A stretch of DNA of 64,000 nt. Origin: Phycisphaerae bacterium (GTDB lineage: Bacteria > Planctomycetota > Phycisphaerae > UBA1845 > UTPLA1). Location: assembly GCA_019636475.1 (NCBI GenBank), contig JAHBXN010000001.1, positions 682,001 to 746,000 of the forward strand, in the 5' to 3' direction. This document shows, one piece after another, positions 9,713 to 21,561 of the stretch (position 1 is the first letter of the stretch; each line of letters begins with the position of its first letter). The notes under the pieces were generated by a model. It searched no databases and had not been told where the DNA came from. It saw only the letters and a list, made by a program, of their open reading frames with translations. Position numbers and translations under genes: made by a program.

Positions 9713-9991
9713 TCAATACCGGACCCGAAATCCTTCAAACTCGCCGGACGCCTCGCCTGATTCTGACCGAACGTCTCGAATGAACCCGCGCATTTCGTCG
9801 ACCACTGCGGCGCGGAACGAGTCAATCGCGGCCGACTCCCCCTCAACCACGGCCTCCACGCGGCCGTCAGGTAGATTTCGAACGTAGCCCGTGACAGCGT
9901 GATGACGTGCGATCAGGCAGGTCGTCTGCCGGAATCCGACGCCTTGCACACGACCCGTGAAGAGAATCCGCTGACGAACAGACTCGCCCAT
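9713..9991 (-). CDS. acyP: Acylphosphatase
   Basis: A 92-residue acylphosphatase, which hydrolyses the carboxyl-phosphate bond of acyl phosphates in the cytoplasm. It carries the family signature FTGRVQGVGFRQT, with the anion-binding loop and catalytic Arg, then GYVRNLPDGRVEAVVEGE, which supplies the catalytic Asn. Length fits the family (about 90 residues). The in-frame extension upstream of ATG 9991 (to 10096) was rejected because it has no family similarity. It is a single gene, followed by the terminator hairpin at 9582-9613. Confidence 0.93.
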   Translation of the reverse strand: MGESVRQRILFTGRVQGVGFRQTTCLIARHHAVTGYVRNLPDGRVEAVVEGESAAIDSFRAAVVDEMRGFIRDVRSESGEASGEFEGFRVRY

Positions 9992-10092
9992 CCATGCGAC
10001 TCCAGGATCAGCGGACACAACGGGACAACTGAAACCCGACCGATTTGAACATACGACCGGCCCTTGGCGCCGAGTCGGACAAGTTAACCCCG

Positions 10093-10893
10093 TCACTTGC
10101 CTTCGACAGGCCTCGACGTTGCCGGTTGCGTGGTTGATTCACTGACTTGTCCCGACGCGTCGCTGTATTCTTCGGACGCATCCACTGCCATCCAGTACGC
10201 GGCCTCGGCCTGGTAGTACATGGATTCCTCATGCAGGCGTCTTTCCTTGTCCGCTACCGCCGTGCGATTCTCGTCCAGGAGCCTCGCCTGTCGCTCCTCA
10301 AACCGAACCACCATGCTTCGCCACATCCGCAATTGCGCGACAACAGGCATCAGAATCGCCCGATCGCGACCCCGCGACTGATCCAGTTTCGCGGCCAGCA
10401 ACTCGCAGTCCGAGACCGGTGTTTCAAACACCATGTAAACACCCTTCTCCATCCAATCCGGATCGGCCGTCGCCAACAACTTGGCGGCTGTCTCCACGCG
10501 AAGCGTCGCGTCGCGCGGTCGCCTGATCAACGAGCCCACCCGATTGGCGATTTCGGAATTCGCATCGCCGACAAACTCGACGAGCACCGGCATCGCTCGT
10601 TCGCCCAGTCGCTCCAATTCATGCTGGGCGGCCTGTCGCATCTTAAAATCGGCGGCCCCCAGTTGTGAAACCAGACGGCGAACTTGCGCATCATCGCTCG
10701 GTTTGGTGGTGGTTGTCGCGGACGATCCAACCACGGCCTGGGTCGTCGGTGGCGCGCTTCGCGAATCCGTTTGATTGTCGTCAGCCCAGCCCGCGGATCC
10801 CAGCGCCCCAGTCATTGTGAACAACGCAACAACACAGAAAATTCGACGGGCACGGGCCGCAGGCACTCGAACTCTCCCTAAGTTCACCCGCAT
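10093..10893 (-). CDS. Secreted protein with HEAT-like segment, function unknown
   Basis: The 266-residue product starts at ATG 10893, which has GGAG nine bases upstream. Residues 1-38 look like a signal peptide: a basic start, then a hydrophobic run FCVVALFTMTGALGSAGWA ending at an Ala. After a Ser/Thr/Pro linker, VRRLVSQLGAADFKMRQAAQHEL and the following helices resemble one or two HEAT/armadillo-like repeats, a pattern common in secreted planctomycete proteins. The C-terminal third is charged and helical. It follows the DUF456 gene by 25 bases and is probably co-transcribed. No catalytic motif is visible. Confidence 0.7.
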   Translation of the reverse strand: MRVNLGRVRVPAARARRIFCVVALFTMTGALGSAGWADDNQTDSRSAPPTTQAVVGSSATTTTKPSDDAQVRRLVSQLGAADFKMRQAAQHELERLGERAMPVLVEFVGDANSEIANRVGSLIRRPRDATLRVETAAKLLATADPDWMEKGVYMVFETPVSDCELLAAKLDQSRGRDRAILMPVVAQLRMWRSMVVRFEERQARLLDENRTAVADKERRLHEESMYYQAEAAYWMAVDASEEYSDASGQVSESTTQPATSRPVEGK

Positions 10894-10918
10894 GAAAAGC
10901 CACTCCATCCGAGTCGGG

Positions 10919-11446
10919 CTACGACCCGAAAACGAACCAACCCCCAAGTGACACAACCGAGCCGCCGATCATCATCGCCGCTGTCGTTTTGGCGGTCATG
11001 CCGATCACCCGGCCGATCGTTGCAATAAGCCCGATTCGCAAGCCGACGGAAAGCTCCTTTCGCAGGCTCAATTCCGCAAGCAGTGCTCCCATGAAGCACC
11101 CGACCAGACCGCCGACGATCGCGCCGACCCCCGGGAGTGGAATCGGAACGGAAAAAGCGATCATGCCGATAAATCCGCCGATCAATGCGCCGAAGGCCGC
11201 TCGTCGGCTCGCTCCCGCCCGCCGCGCCGCAATCAATCCGGCCGAAAAATCGAACAACTCCGCCGCGATCGCCGCGGCACATAGCAGGGAAAGCCACTTC
11301 CAACCGATTGGCGTCCAACTGTGATACCAGTCATAGGCCGTCGCGGTTGCCAGAATCAACCAGGTTCCCGGTAACTGGAATGCGGCAAGCATCACACCAA
11401 GACCAGCGCTTACCACCAGACCGCCGAATGTGACATATTCTACCAT
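10919..11446 (-). CDS. DUF456 family membrane protein
   Basis: A 175-residue integral membrane protein of the DUF456 family. Several hydrophobic helices are present, with the Gly-rich core FGALIGGFIGMIAFSVPIPLPGVGAIVGGLVGCFMGALLAEL typical of the family around residues 85-128. The biochemical role of the family is not known. The ATG at 11446 starts right at the hydrophobic N-terminus. It lies just upstream of the secreted repeat protein in the same direction. Confidence 0.85.
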   Translation of the reverse strand: MVEYVTFGGLVVSAGLGVMLAAFQLPGTWLILATATAYDWYHSWTPIGWKWLSLLCAAAIAAELFDFSAGLIAARRAGASRRAAFGALIGGFIGMIAFSVPIPLPGVGAIVGGLVGCFMGALLAELSLRKELSVGLRIGLIATIGRVIGMTAKTTAAMMIGGSVVSLGGWFVFGS

Positions 11447-11537
11447 GAACGCCCTGAGCCGATTTGCGCGGCCTGAGTCGATTTTGAATCCACCGCCGGG
11501 CTCCTGAACCCCCGGACGCCCCCTTGGGAGTAAACGA

Positions 11538-11575
11538 CGACGCCCCCGCCGGCTTCACTCCGAACGGGGGCGTCG
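11538..11575 (-). terminator. Strong hairpin after the outer-membrane protein gene
   Basis: CGACGCCCCC (11538-11547) pairs perfectly with GGGGGCGTCG (11566-11575), a 10 bp stem with an 18-base loop, 36 bases past the stop of the barrel gene. On the minus strand it is followed by TCGTTTA, a short T run, so termination strength is uncertain. Confidence 0.6.
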
Positions 11576-11611
11576 ATAGATTTCGTCCGCAAATACCGGC
11601 GAACAGTTCGA

Positions 11612-12649
11612 TCAGAAAGCGATCGACCACTGGGCCTTGGTGGTCCAGCGTGCGCCTTCGGCATCTCCATGATTGTCATCATAGTCGATGCCGACCATAA
11701 GTTGCTGCTTGTCGCTCAGGTGATGCACCCAACCAGCGCCGATCACGTTCGAATTTGCGTTGCCGTAGTAGTTGCTGCTCCGATTCATGTAGTTCAGCAC
11801 GAGCAGATTGCACTCATTGATCTGATAATCGAAGCCGGTGCCGATGCCCCACTGGAAGTGTCGGCGGTCACCAATGCCTTCCTCGTCGCCATGTCGTCGA
11901 TCGCGATAATACCAGGGATCGTTCCAGCCCCAATCGCGGTCGCCATCGCCGCGAGCGCCATTTGCCGAGCGAATGTAGCTCTGATAGTGCCAGCGAACGT
12001 TCTTGCAAACGGTCTTGGTCAGGTTCAAATGGACGGTCTGGTCCATCTTCTCAGATCCTTCACCCGTCGGAATCCGGGTCTCAGACCACAGCGCGACGGC
12101 CGGAATCAGATCCTTCTCGCAGACAAGCTGGAAAAACAGCTTCAGGTTCAAATCACCCGTGCCGTCGTTCGAACCGCTGACGCCGTTGATCTCTGTGCCG
12201 TCAAACAGGTTGATCGGGAGCACTTCGAGCTCAACGTTGATCTGATCAGTAATACCATACTTCACGCTCGGCGTGATCTTGAAATCGTCATCCCGACCGC
12301 GACCCGACTTGTGTGTCGCCCAGAAATCGACCTTTGTCTCAATCTGGAACTGACCCTGCCGGACGTTCGAGTTCGCTTCACGAACGACGAAGAAGTCGTC
12401 CACACCCCGGTAGCCTACCGGTGCTTCAAACTCATAGGTCTCGAAGACCGGAATGCAGAGCTCGATCTTCTTCTCACCGATCTTCAGGCCGCGCACCGTA
12501 ATGCTGTCGCAGCCTGTCGTCTCCGTAGTTCGTGTCTCGGTGACGGTCGTCTCGGTGGAAGTGGTTCCACCTTCATCTTGTGCGAACGCAACCGACGCGC
12601 CGCAAGCTGACACTGCAAACAGTGCAGCCAGAATCCACTGACGTCGCAT
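11612..12649 (-). CDS. Outer-membrane beta-barrel protein, phenol-degradation MetA-like
   Basis: The 345-residue product has a clear signal peptide (MRRQWILAALFAVSACGASVAFAQ) and then alternating amphipathic strands. TGDLNLKLFFQL, WSETRIPTGEGS and a C-terminal AQWSIAF ending in Phe are typical of outer-membrane barrels of the MetA-pathway/transporter-like group. Start ATG 12649 has GGAGG eight bases upstream; the longer frame to 12772 was rejected. Residues near 245-265 are rich in D, R, W and Y, probably an extracellular loop. It may be a channel or sensor; the substrate is unknown. It has a probable promoter at 12759-12788 and its own terminator hairpin. Confidence 0.75.
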   Translation of the reverse strand: MRRQWILAALFAVSACGASVAFAQDEGGTTSTETTVTETRTTETTGCDSITVRGLKIGEKKIELCIPVFETYEFEAPVGYRGVDDFFVVREANSNVRQGQFQIETKVDFWATHKSGRGRDDDFKITPSVKYGITDQINVELEVLPINLFDGTEINGVSGSNDGTGDLNLKLFFQLVCEKDLIPAVALWSETRIPTGEGSEKMDQTVHLNLTKTVCKNVRWHYQSYIRSANGARGDGDRDWGWNDPWYYRDRRHGDEEGIGDRRHFQWGIGTGFDYQINECNLLVLNYMNRSSNYYGNANSNVIGAGWVHHLSDKQQLMVGIDYDDNHGDAEGARWTTKAQWSIAF

Positions 12650-12758
12650 TATGGTGTCCTCCGAATAATGCCCAAATCGTCTCTCGACTTCCACTCGCTT
12701 ATCGTTGGCAACGGCCTGAGCACACTCCCAAGCCGCGCTGCTTACCTCTAAGTTCGGG

Positions 12759-12788
12759 AATCTTCGTGACACCGCTGAAGAATGTCAA
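12759..12788 (-). promoter_or_regulatory. Possible promoter of the outer-membrane barrel gene
   Basis: Minus strand TTGACA (12783-12788) is a perfect -35; 18 bases later AAGATT (12759-12764) matches four of six -10 positions. The untranslated leader would be about 100 bases. Confidence 0.4.
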
Positions 12789-12932
12789 TCGTAATTTCTG
12801 ACTTATCTCCAGATTGACGCGACACTTGCAATCACTGCCGGCGTGAGGCAACACGAAAGATATCAACTGAAAAACCCGAAACTTATTCCCAATCGAAGGT
12901 TACGTGACAATCAGGCATCGCCTTAGCAATTA

Positions 12933-13199
12933 TCAAAGACTCACTGTATCCACAATTCCCACAATGACCGATCGCACCGGACCGGCCGGATCGGACAACA
13001 CCTGCCGAGCGCCATTCCCTTCGTCCAAAACCAGGACCCGATCACCGATCCCGGAATCAACGGCGTCGACCGCGATGAGGTACTCCCCCGTCCGAGCCCA
13101 ATCGGCGTCCGCGAGGTCAACCACCAACAATCGCTTGCCGTGATAAAACTGATGCTGAATCGTCGCGTGCATCGATCCGGCCACGATTCCAAGTAGCAT
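12933..13199 (-). CDS. EutN/CcmL family microcompartment vertex protein (second of pair)
   Basis: An 88-residue protein matching the pentameric BMC-P family that caps the vertices of bacterial microcompartments. It opens MLLGIVAGSMHATIQHQFYHGKR, continues LLVVDLADADW and has the hallmark VDAVDSGIGDRVLVLDEGNGAR and a C-terminal VIVGIVD. The ATG at 13199 has GAGGG seven bases upstream; a TTG start at 13217 would add only six residues. It lies 47 bases after its paralogue at 13247-13522 in the same direction. No hexameric shell protein or cargo enzyme gene is near. Confidence 0.85.
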   Translation of the reverse strand: MLLGIVAGSMHATIQHQFYHGKRLLVVDLADADWARTGEYLIAVDAVDSGIGDRVLVLDEGNGARQVLSDPAGPVRSVIVGIVDTVSL

Positions 13200-13246
13200 C
13201 CGAACGCCCTCAACCAACGGTGACGGCCGACAAACAGGACCGCCAT

Positions 13247-13522
13247 TCAGTCATTCCCAACTTCAATGGCATCCACGATTCCGATGATACTGTGATCCAC
13301 CGGCACAAAGGCCGGATCCAGCGCCATCGCCGCTTCGCGTCCACCCTCGTAGTAAATCAATTCCCCCGGCCCCGCCATGCGCGTCGCGTCGCAGCAAACA
13401 ATCGGCGTTCCGACTTCGGCACGCCGTTTGTCCAACGGCTGCACGATCAGCATGGGCACACCGCGCAAGCCTTCATAGACTTCGCAATTCACCACGGTCC
13501 CGATGACACGACCCAGCAGCAT
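13247..13522 (-). CDS. EutN/CcmL family microcompartment vertex protein (first of pair)
   Basis: A 91-residue BMC-P protein: MLLGRVIGTVVNCEVYEGLRG, then MLIVQPLDKRRAEVGTPIVCCDA and a C-terminal HSIIGIVDAIEV. In place of the usual GxGDxVL segment it reads MAGPGELIYYEGGREA, so the pore-side loop is divergent from its neighbour. The start at ATG 13522 matches the family start; the frame runs open to 13666, but that extension has no similarity. It probably forms a two-gene unit with the gene at 12933-13199. It lies downstream of the clpC terminator and should have its own promoter within 13523-13720. Confidence 0.82.
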   Translation of the reverse strand: MLLGRVIGTVVNCEVYEGLRGVPMLIVQPLDKRRAEVGTPIVCCDATRMAGPGELIYYEGGREAAMALDPAFVPVDHSIIGIVDAIEVGND

Positions 13523-13721
13523 CCTGGAACCCCGTTCCATGTCCCGATTACGACCACACTCAAGCGAATAGCGGTCGGGCAGAAACATTACCCGATCCAA
13601 CCACCAAGTAAAATCCGGCTCGGGCAGTCTCCGAAGGAAGCCCCACAGGAGCCGGCCATGGAGCATTCCTCACACATCTTCCACCGGGCAGTACGGCCCG
13701 AAAGCCATCGAAGCGCAGAAA

Positions 13722-13753
13722 ACGGCCCCGAAGAGCAATCTCTTCAGGGCCGT
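13722..13753 (-). terminator. Intrinsic terminator of clpC
   Basis: ACGGCCC (13722-13728) pairs with GGGCCGT (13747-13753), and after one mismatch GAAGAG (13730-13735) pairs with CTCTTC (13740-13745) around a four-base loop. On the minus strand it is followed by TTTCTGC. It lies about 80 bases past the clpC stop. The rest of 13523-13830 holds no supported gene. Confidence 0.75.
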
Positions 13754-13830
13754 GCGATCCTTATTTACTGATCTGACTGAAGGTGACCTGCCGCAGCGAC
13801 AAATCCCCAAACCTCACGAACCTGGCCAGG

Positions 13831-16350
<2,520 letters not shown>

Positions 16351-16726
16351 GTCAGCCGCCTTTCCATGACAGCGTGCCGTCGGTCGCCCTCCGCGATCCG
16401 GCATCGGCACTTGTTGCGCGTTTCAACTCACCCCTGATTCCCAAACTCCGGCGACGGATGCCATACGCCGTGATCGCCGTCTTCGTTCGCGAATAATTCC
16501 GCCGCGCCGCACACGTCTGAATGGTTTCTCCGGTCAGACGCACCGACATCCGCCGAATTCTAGGACCGATCCACACCCCCTTCAATCCGACGGACCGGAA
16601 CACCGTCAACGAATCGATGAAGACGGTCGAGATTCTATCGGTTCAACAGTCGCGCCAGTCGAGCCTCGAAAACCCGCGCGGGCGCATAATTCCTGAGCCA
16701 ACCGGACCGCGGCGGCAAGCAAAACG
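16351..16726. other. Intergenic region between clpC and hutU
   Basis: 376 bases without a supported gene. It must hold the clpC promoter (minus strand) and the end of the hutU transcript, but I see neither a convincing -10/-35 pair nor a clear terminator. Open frames here are short and without family similarity. Confidence 0.5.
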
Positions 16727-18424
16727 TTATTGCGGCACCTTGACGCCGCGCTCGCGCGCCACCTCATCCGCCCGTTCGTACCCCGCGTCAACGTGCCTGA
16801 ACACACCCATCGCCGGATCGCAGGTCAACACGCGCTCAAGTCGCTGGCGCGCCGACTCCGTGCCATCGGCCACGGTCACCATTCCCGCATGGATGCTCAT
16901 TCCAATACCCACACCGCCGCCGTGATGCACACTGACCCAACTCGCCCCGCATGCCGTGTTCGCCAACGCATTGAGTATCGGCCAATCCGCGATGGCATCG
17001 CTGCCGTCGAGCATCCCCTCGGTCTCTCGATTGGGCGAAGCGACGCTGCCGCAATCCAGATGGTCACGTCCGATCACAATCGGTGCCTTCACCTTGCCCG
17101 TCCGCACCAACTCGTTGAAAGCCAGCCCGGCGCGCGCCCGCTCACCATAGCCGAGCCAGCAGATCCGCGCCGGCAATCCCTGAAATGCGATTTGCTCACC
17201 CGCCATCCGAATCCACCGCGCCAGGTGCGCATTGCCCGGAAACAACTCCAGGATCACCCGGTCCGTCTCCGCGATGTCCGACGGATCGCCGGAAAGCGCA
17301 CACCACCGAAACGGACCGGCGCCTTCACAGAACAAGGGCCGAATGTACTCCGGCACGAAGCCTTTGATATCGAAGGCGTTCCGTACGCCGGCCTTCACCG
17401 CCTCTGCGCGGATGTTGTTGCCGTAGTCAAACGTGATCGCGCCGCGCCGCTGGAGGTCCAGCATCGCGCTCACATGAACACCCATCGACTCAACACTGAA
17501 CTTGACATACCGATCAGGGTCCTTCGCCCGAAGTGCCAACGCCTCGGCATAGGACACCTGGTGCGGAACATAGCCTGCGAGCGGATCATGCGCGCTCGTC
17601 TGATCCGTCAGCAAGTCAGGCACGACACCGCGGCGCGCCAACTCCGGTATCACATCCGCCGCATTCCCAAGCAGGGCCACCGACAGCGCCCGCTTCGCGC
17701 GCCGAGCGGCGTCCAGACGCTTCAGTGCGTCGTCCAGGCTGTCGGTCGACTCCATCACATACTTCGTTTCCAGCCGGCGACGGATCCGATGTGAATCCAC
17801 TTCCACGCACAGACAGCTCGCGCCGTTCATCGTCGCCGCCATCGGCTGCGCGCCGCCCATGCCGCCCAGGCCCGCGGTCACCACCAGCCGGCCCGCCAGA
17901 TCGCCGTTGAAGTGACGCCGCGCCGCCGCGCCGAACGTCTCGTAAGTGCCCTGAAGGATCCCCTGCGTGCCGATATAGATCCAACTGCCGGCAGTCATCT
18001 GGCCGTACATGGTCAGACCCATCGCCTCGAGGCGTCGGAATTCGTCCCACGTTGCCCAATTCGGAACAAGCAGCGAATTTGCGATCAGCACGCGCGGCGC
18101 GGCCTCGTGCGTCCGCACGATTCCGACTGCACGCCCGCTCTGCACAAGGAGCGTCTCGTCATTTCCAAGTTCGCGCAACGCACGGACGATCCGATCAAAA
18201 TCCGGCCATGAACGAGCTGCCTTGCCGGTCCCGCCGTAAACGATCAATTCGTCCGGTTTTTCCGCCACATCCGGATCGAGGTTGTTGTGCAGCATCCTCA
18301 GGGCGGCTTCCTGCTGCCAACCCTTGCAGGAAATTTCCACACCGCGCGGCGAGCGAACCGACCGCGGGCCTGCAGACGCACCATCGCCAGGCGAGTTGCT
18401 CCGCATCTGAGTTGTCGACGACAT
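16727..18424 (-). CDS. hutU: Urocanate hydratase
   Basis: Urocanase (565 residues) hydrates urocanate to 4-imidazolone-5-propionate in histidine breakdown, using tightly bound NAD. The NAD-binding [18 protein letters not shown], the conserved [23 protein letters not shown] start and the active-site region [18 protein letters not shown] are all present and length is normal. ATG 18424 is preferred to ATG 18430 because GGAGG then lies nine bases upstream. In the window the next enzyme partner is ftcD, 3 kb away on the same strand but not in one operon; hutH and hutI are not here. Confidence 0.96.
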   Translation of the reverse strand: MSSTTQMRSNSPGDGASAGPRSVRSPRGVEISCKGWQQEAALRMLHNNLDPDVAEKPDELIVYGGTGKAARSWPDFDRIVRALRELGNDETLLVQSGRAVGIVRTHEAAPRVLIANSLLVPNWATWDEFRRLEAMGLTMYGQMTAGSWIYIGTQGILQGTYETFGAAARRHFNGDLAGRLVVTAGLGGMGGAQPMAATMNGASCLCVEVDSHRIRRRLETKYVMESTDSLDDALKRLDAARRAKRALSVALLGNAADVIPELARRGVVPDLLTDQTSAHDPLAGYVPHQVSYAEALALRAKDPDRYVKFSVESMGVHVSAMLDLQRRGAITFDYGNNIRAEAVKAGVRNAFDIKGFVPEYIRPLFCEGAGPFRWCALSGDPSDIAETDRVILELFPGNAHLARWIRMAGEQIAFQGLPARICWLGYGERARAGLAFNELVRTGKVKAPIVIGRDHLDCGSVASPNRETEGMLDGSDAIADWPILNALANTACGASWVSVHHGGGVGIGMSIHAGMVTVADGTESARQRLERVLTCDPAMGVFRHVDAGYERADEVARERGVKVPQ

Positions 18425-18785
18425 CAGCATTCACCTCCAGGGACTGAATATGCCCTCACTTTAGTCTCGCGGGCCCGACATGGGGAGTGCACCCGCCATC
18501 GACTTTCGACGCTTTCATCACTTCCGCGACGCAACGCGAACTTCCAATTTCGGACCTCTCCTCCTCGGCTATCGCGTTGAATCACGCCTCGTACGCCGAT
18601 ATCATTGGGAATGATCGAGTGGCGAGCACGATCCACAAGCGATCAACGGGGGCGGACACGCCAAGATTCGATATTCCGACCGTTTGGCGGCACGCCGGCC
18701 GCAGACCTGCGTCGCCGCTGTCCGGCGATTTCTGGCGGCGTATGCGGGCGCGAGCCTCGAGAGTGCAACGACATCGGACTTCATC
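18425..18785. other. Divergent intergenic region hutU / multihaem cytochrome
   Basis: 361 bases that should carry two divergent promoters. I see no consensus -10/-35 pair I would defend and no coding frame with support. Confidence 0.45.
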
Positions 18786-20891
18786 ATGACAAAATCATCT
18801 GATAACCGCACCCGCCGCGCTGCGATGACTTTCATCGCCTTCGCAATCGCGCCGCTTGCGATGGCTCAAGCACAACCCGTCACGCCTCTGCCGACCACGA
18901 TCGAGAACTTCTTTCTCCGTGGCACGCAGCCGCTCCACCTCGAACCCGACAATGAAATCGTCCCCGCGTCCGAAGACTGCGCGTTCTGCCATGCGAACGC
19001 CGCGCCGATCTACGACGAATGGCGCGGAACCCTGATGGCCCAGGCCGCGCGAGATCCGGTCTTTTACGCATGCCTCGATATCGTCGAGCATGATGCGCCC
19101 GGCGCGGGAGATGCCTGCATCCGATGCCACGCTCCCAAGGCCTGGCTCGAAGGTCGCTCGACGCCGACGAACGGGGCCGCCATCACCGCCCAGGATCGCG
19201 ACGGCATCACCTGCAACTTCTGTCACCGGCTCGTCGATCCGTTCGACTCGAACTATTCCGCCACGGAGCTTGACGCCTTCGTGCTTAACGATCTCGGCTC
19301 CGATCGACCGGTGCAATCTTTCGATCTTGGCACGCCGTCCCAGCCCGGCTTCGGCGGCAGCGGAAGCTATGTGATCGATCCTTTCGACCGGCGCCGCGGA
19401 CCCTTTCCGGTTGCGACGGAAGGCAACAATCCCCCCAATGCCGCGTTCTGCAATGACTTTCACTGGGCCGTCACTTATCCGAAATGCGAAAGCGACTTCG
19501 GAACCCCTGACGGCTGCCCCACCTTCGAATCTCCCTTCCATCGCAGTTCAGAACTTTGCGCGACCTGCCACGATGTCAGCTTCCCGCACGTGAGCTACAA
19601 CGCCCAAGGACAGGCCGTTTTCAACGGTTCGGGCGTCGCGCACCCTGACGGCAACAAGTACAACATGGCGCCTGAACAACGCACCTTCAGCGAGTGGCTC
19701 AAGAGCGAATTCGCCCAGCCCGGCGGCGTCGACATGGGTGGCCGATTCGGTGCCGAAGGACAGCTCAGCGTCTCGAGTTGCCAGGATTGCCACATGCCGC
19801 GCCGATCCGCGCAACCCTGCATCAGCCCGAGCGTTCGGCCCGATGTGCCCAATCACTCCTTCTTCGGTGCGGCCACCTGGGTGCTCGACGCCATCGCGCT
19901 GCACTACGGACCGGAAGGTCCGATCGCCGGCTTCCCGCTTTTTCCGGACAGCCAGGAATTCTGCGAAGGCGACATCCACGAATTCTGTGGCGAAACCGCA
20001 CAGGCCGTCCGCAACAGCGGCAGCCGGAATCGCCAGTTCCTGACCCGCGCCGCCGATCTCGAAGCCTACGTCGACGATGAACACACACCCGGCGAAAGCA
20101 CGTTGAGAATTCGGGTCATCAATCAAACGGGACACAAACTACCGACGGGCTATATCGAGGGGCGACGCATCTTCCTGACCGTGGAGTACTTTGACTGCTC
20201 CGGCTCGGAGGAGCCGATCGCCGTTTTCGGTCAATACGATGCCGCCACCGCGACACTGGACCACTCGACGACCAAGGTGTACCACGCCGAAATGGGACCG
20301 GACGAGGGCATCGCCGCGGCGGTCAATCTGCCCGCCGCACCCAGCGCCCATTCCGCCTTCGCCGTCAAGCGCTTCTACGACAACCGCATCCCGCCGCGCG
20401 GCTTCAACAATGCCGAGTTCAGCGCGATACAGGCCCAACCCGTCGGCTACGACTACGCCGATGGGCAATACTGGGACGACACGTGGTTTCAGATTCCACA
20501 GGGCGCAGTCGCAGCGCGAGTATCGCTCTACTACCAACAGACGACACGAGAATACATCGAATTTCTTCGCGACAACAACCCACAGGCACAGTCGAACCCC
20601 ACAAATCGCGGCGAACTGGCCTACGCGCTCTGGACGGCGGCCGGCAAGTCGGCTCCGGTCCTCATGGCCCGGCTTGGCGCGGACGCGCCATTCGATCTGA
20701 ACGACCTTCCCGGCGGCGGCGATACCAACTGTGACGGACTTGTGAACGCTGACGACATTCCGGCCTTCGTTGACGCACTGCTCGGCCTGACGAAAAGTCG
20801 TCATGTCCTCCGCGCGGCCGATCTCGATCGAATCGACGGCCCCGATGGCGCGGATATTCAGATCTTTGTCAACCTGCTTCTGGGCAATTGA
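18786..20891 (+). CDS. Secreted multihaem c-type cytochrome with dockerin-like tail
   Basis: The 701-residue product starts at ATG 18786. Residues 1-30 form a signal peptide (FIAFAIAPLAMAQAQ), so it acts outside the cytoplasmic membrane. Five CxxCH haem sites are visible: CAFCH (from residue 65), CIRCH, CNFCH, CATCH and CQDCH, in a layout like the cytochrome c554 family. The middle part (about 430-630) is beta-rich. The end, DTNCDGLVNADDIPAFVDALLG followed by a second Asp-rich repeat, is a type I dockerin-like pair of calcium loops common in planctomycete secreted proteins. Upstream in-frame codons to 18684 lack a signal sequence and were dropped. Electron partner and substrate are unknown. 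Confidence 0.85.
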   Translation: MTKSSDNRTRRAAMTFIAFAIAPLAMAQAQPVTPLPTTIENFFLRGTQPLHLEPDNEIVPASEDCAFCHANAAPIYDEWRGTLMAQAARDPVFYACLDIVEHDAPGAGDACIRCHAPKAWLEGRSTPTNGAAITAQDRDGITCNFCHRLVDPFDSNYSATELDAFVLNDLGSDRPVQSFDLGTPSQPGFGGSGSYVIDPFDRRRGPFPVATEGNNPPNAAFCNDFHWAVTYPKCESDFGTPDGCPTFESPFHRSSELCATCHDVSFPHVSYNAQGQAVFNGSGVAHPDGNKYNMAPEQRTFSEWLKSEFAQPGGVDMGGRFGAEGQLSVSSCQDCHMPRRSAQPCISPSVRPDVPNHSFFGAATWVLDAIALHYGPEGPIAGFPLFPDSQEFCEGDIHEFCGETAQAVRNSGSRNRQFLTRAADLEAYVDDEHTPGESTLRIRVINQTGHKLPTGYIEGRRIFLTVEYFDCSGSEEPIAVFGQYDAATATLDHSTTKVYHAEMGPDEGIAAAVNLPAAPSAHSAFAVKRFYDNRIPPRGFNNAEFSAIQAQPVGYDYADGQYWDDTWFQIPQGAVAARVSLYYQQTTREYIEFLRDNNPQAQSNPTNRGELAYALWTAAGKSAPVLMARLGADAPFDLNDLPGGGDTNCDGLVNADDIPAFVDALLGLTKSRHVLRAADLDRIDGPDGADIQIFVNLLLGN

Positions 20892-21025
20892 CGGCTCACT
20901 GGCAAATACGAAGCAGAACGCACGCTTCACCCGATTCCGGGGTTGCTTCATCGCATGGAATGCGTCAACCTAGAATCAGTCGATGCCATTCAGTGGCTTC
21001 GGCTGGCTTCGCCGGGACACCAGAA

Positions 21026-21493
21026 ATGAAGATCAGCGACCTGCTCACCGAATCCCGAATTGCCCTGCCGCTCGCCGCACGAACCAAGCGCGATGCCATC
21101 ACCTCGCTCGTGGACCTCATCGCCGCTGATGGCGGCGTGAACAAGCGTGACGCGCTGCTCGACGCCATCCTCCTTCGCGAAGCACAACGAACGACCGGTG
21201 TCGGTCACGGATTTGCGATACCTCATGCCAAATGCGACGCTGTCGACAAGCTGGTACTCGCCATGGGACGCCCGATCGAACCGATCGATTTCGATGCCAT
21301 CGATGGTAAGCCCGTAACGCTTATTGCGCTGCTCGCCGGCCCGACCAGCCAGACCGGTCCGCACCTGCTTGCGCTCGCCGCGCTCAGCCGAATCGTGTCC
21401 GCCCAAAACGTGTTCGCACAGCTCGTCGCCGCAAAGTCCTCGGCGGAGTTCGCTGAAATCATTCGCCGACTGGAAAACTCCGCCGGCTCCTGA
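21026..21493 (+). CDS. ptsN: PTS system EIIA (nitrogen-regulatory type) domain protein
   Basis: A 155-residue EIIA of the fructose/nitrogen class. It has MKISDLLTESRIALPLAARTK at the start and the phospho-acceptor motif GVGHGFAIPHAK, whose second His is the phosphorylation site, then a C-terminal LLAGPTSQTGPHLLALAALSRI. Such proteins usually regulate rather than transport; no EIIB or EIIC genes are near. The ATG at 21026 is the family start, and an in-frame extension back to 20888 overlaps the cytochrome stop and is not conserved. It follows the cytochrome by 134 bases. Confidence 0.88.
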   Translation: MKISDLLTESRIALPLAARTKRDAITSLVDLIAADGGVNKRDALLDAILLREAQRTTGVGHGFAIPHAKCDAVDKLVLAMGRPIEPIDFDAIDGKPVTLIALLAGPTSQTGPHLLALAALSRIVSAQNVFAQLVAAKSSAEFAEIIRRLENSAGS

Positions 21494-21561
21494 TTATGGG
21501 ACGCAATGTTGTTCCCAGCCTACGCGGCCTCCCACGCAGATCGCGCGATCCGGCGGACTTG

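Noticed and set aside
12941-13246. Minus-strand frame over the BMC gene
   Set aside because: It is a shifted frame of the EutN/CcmL gene and has no family similarity of its own.
16730-17794. Long plus-strand frame opposite hutU
   Set aside because: Shadow of hutU; rich in Arg, Pro and His without a recognisable domain.
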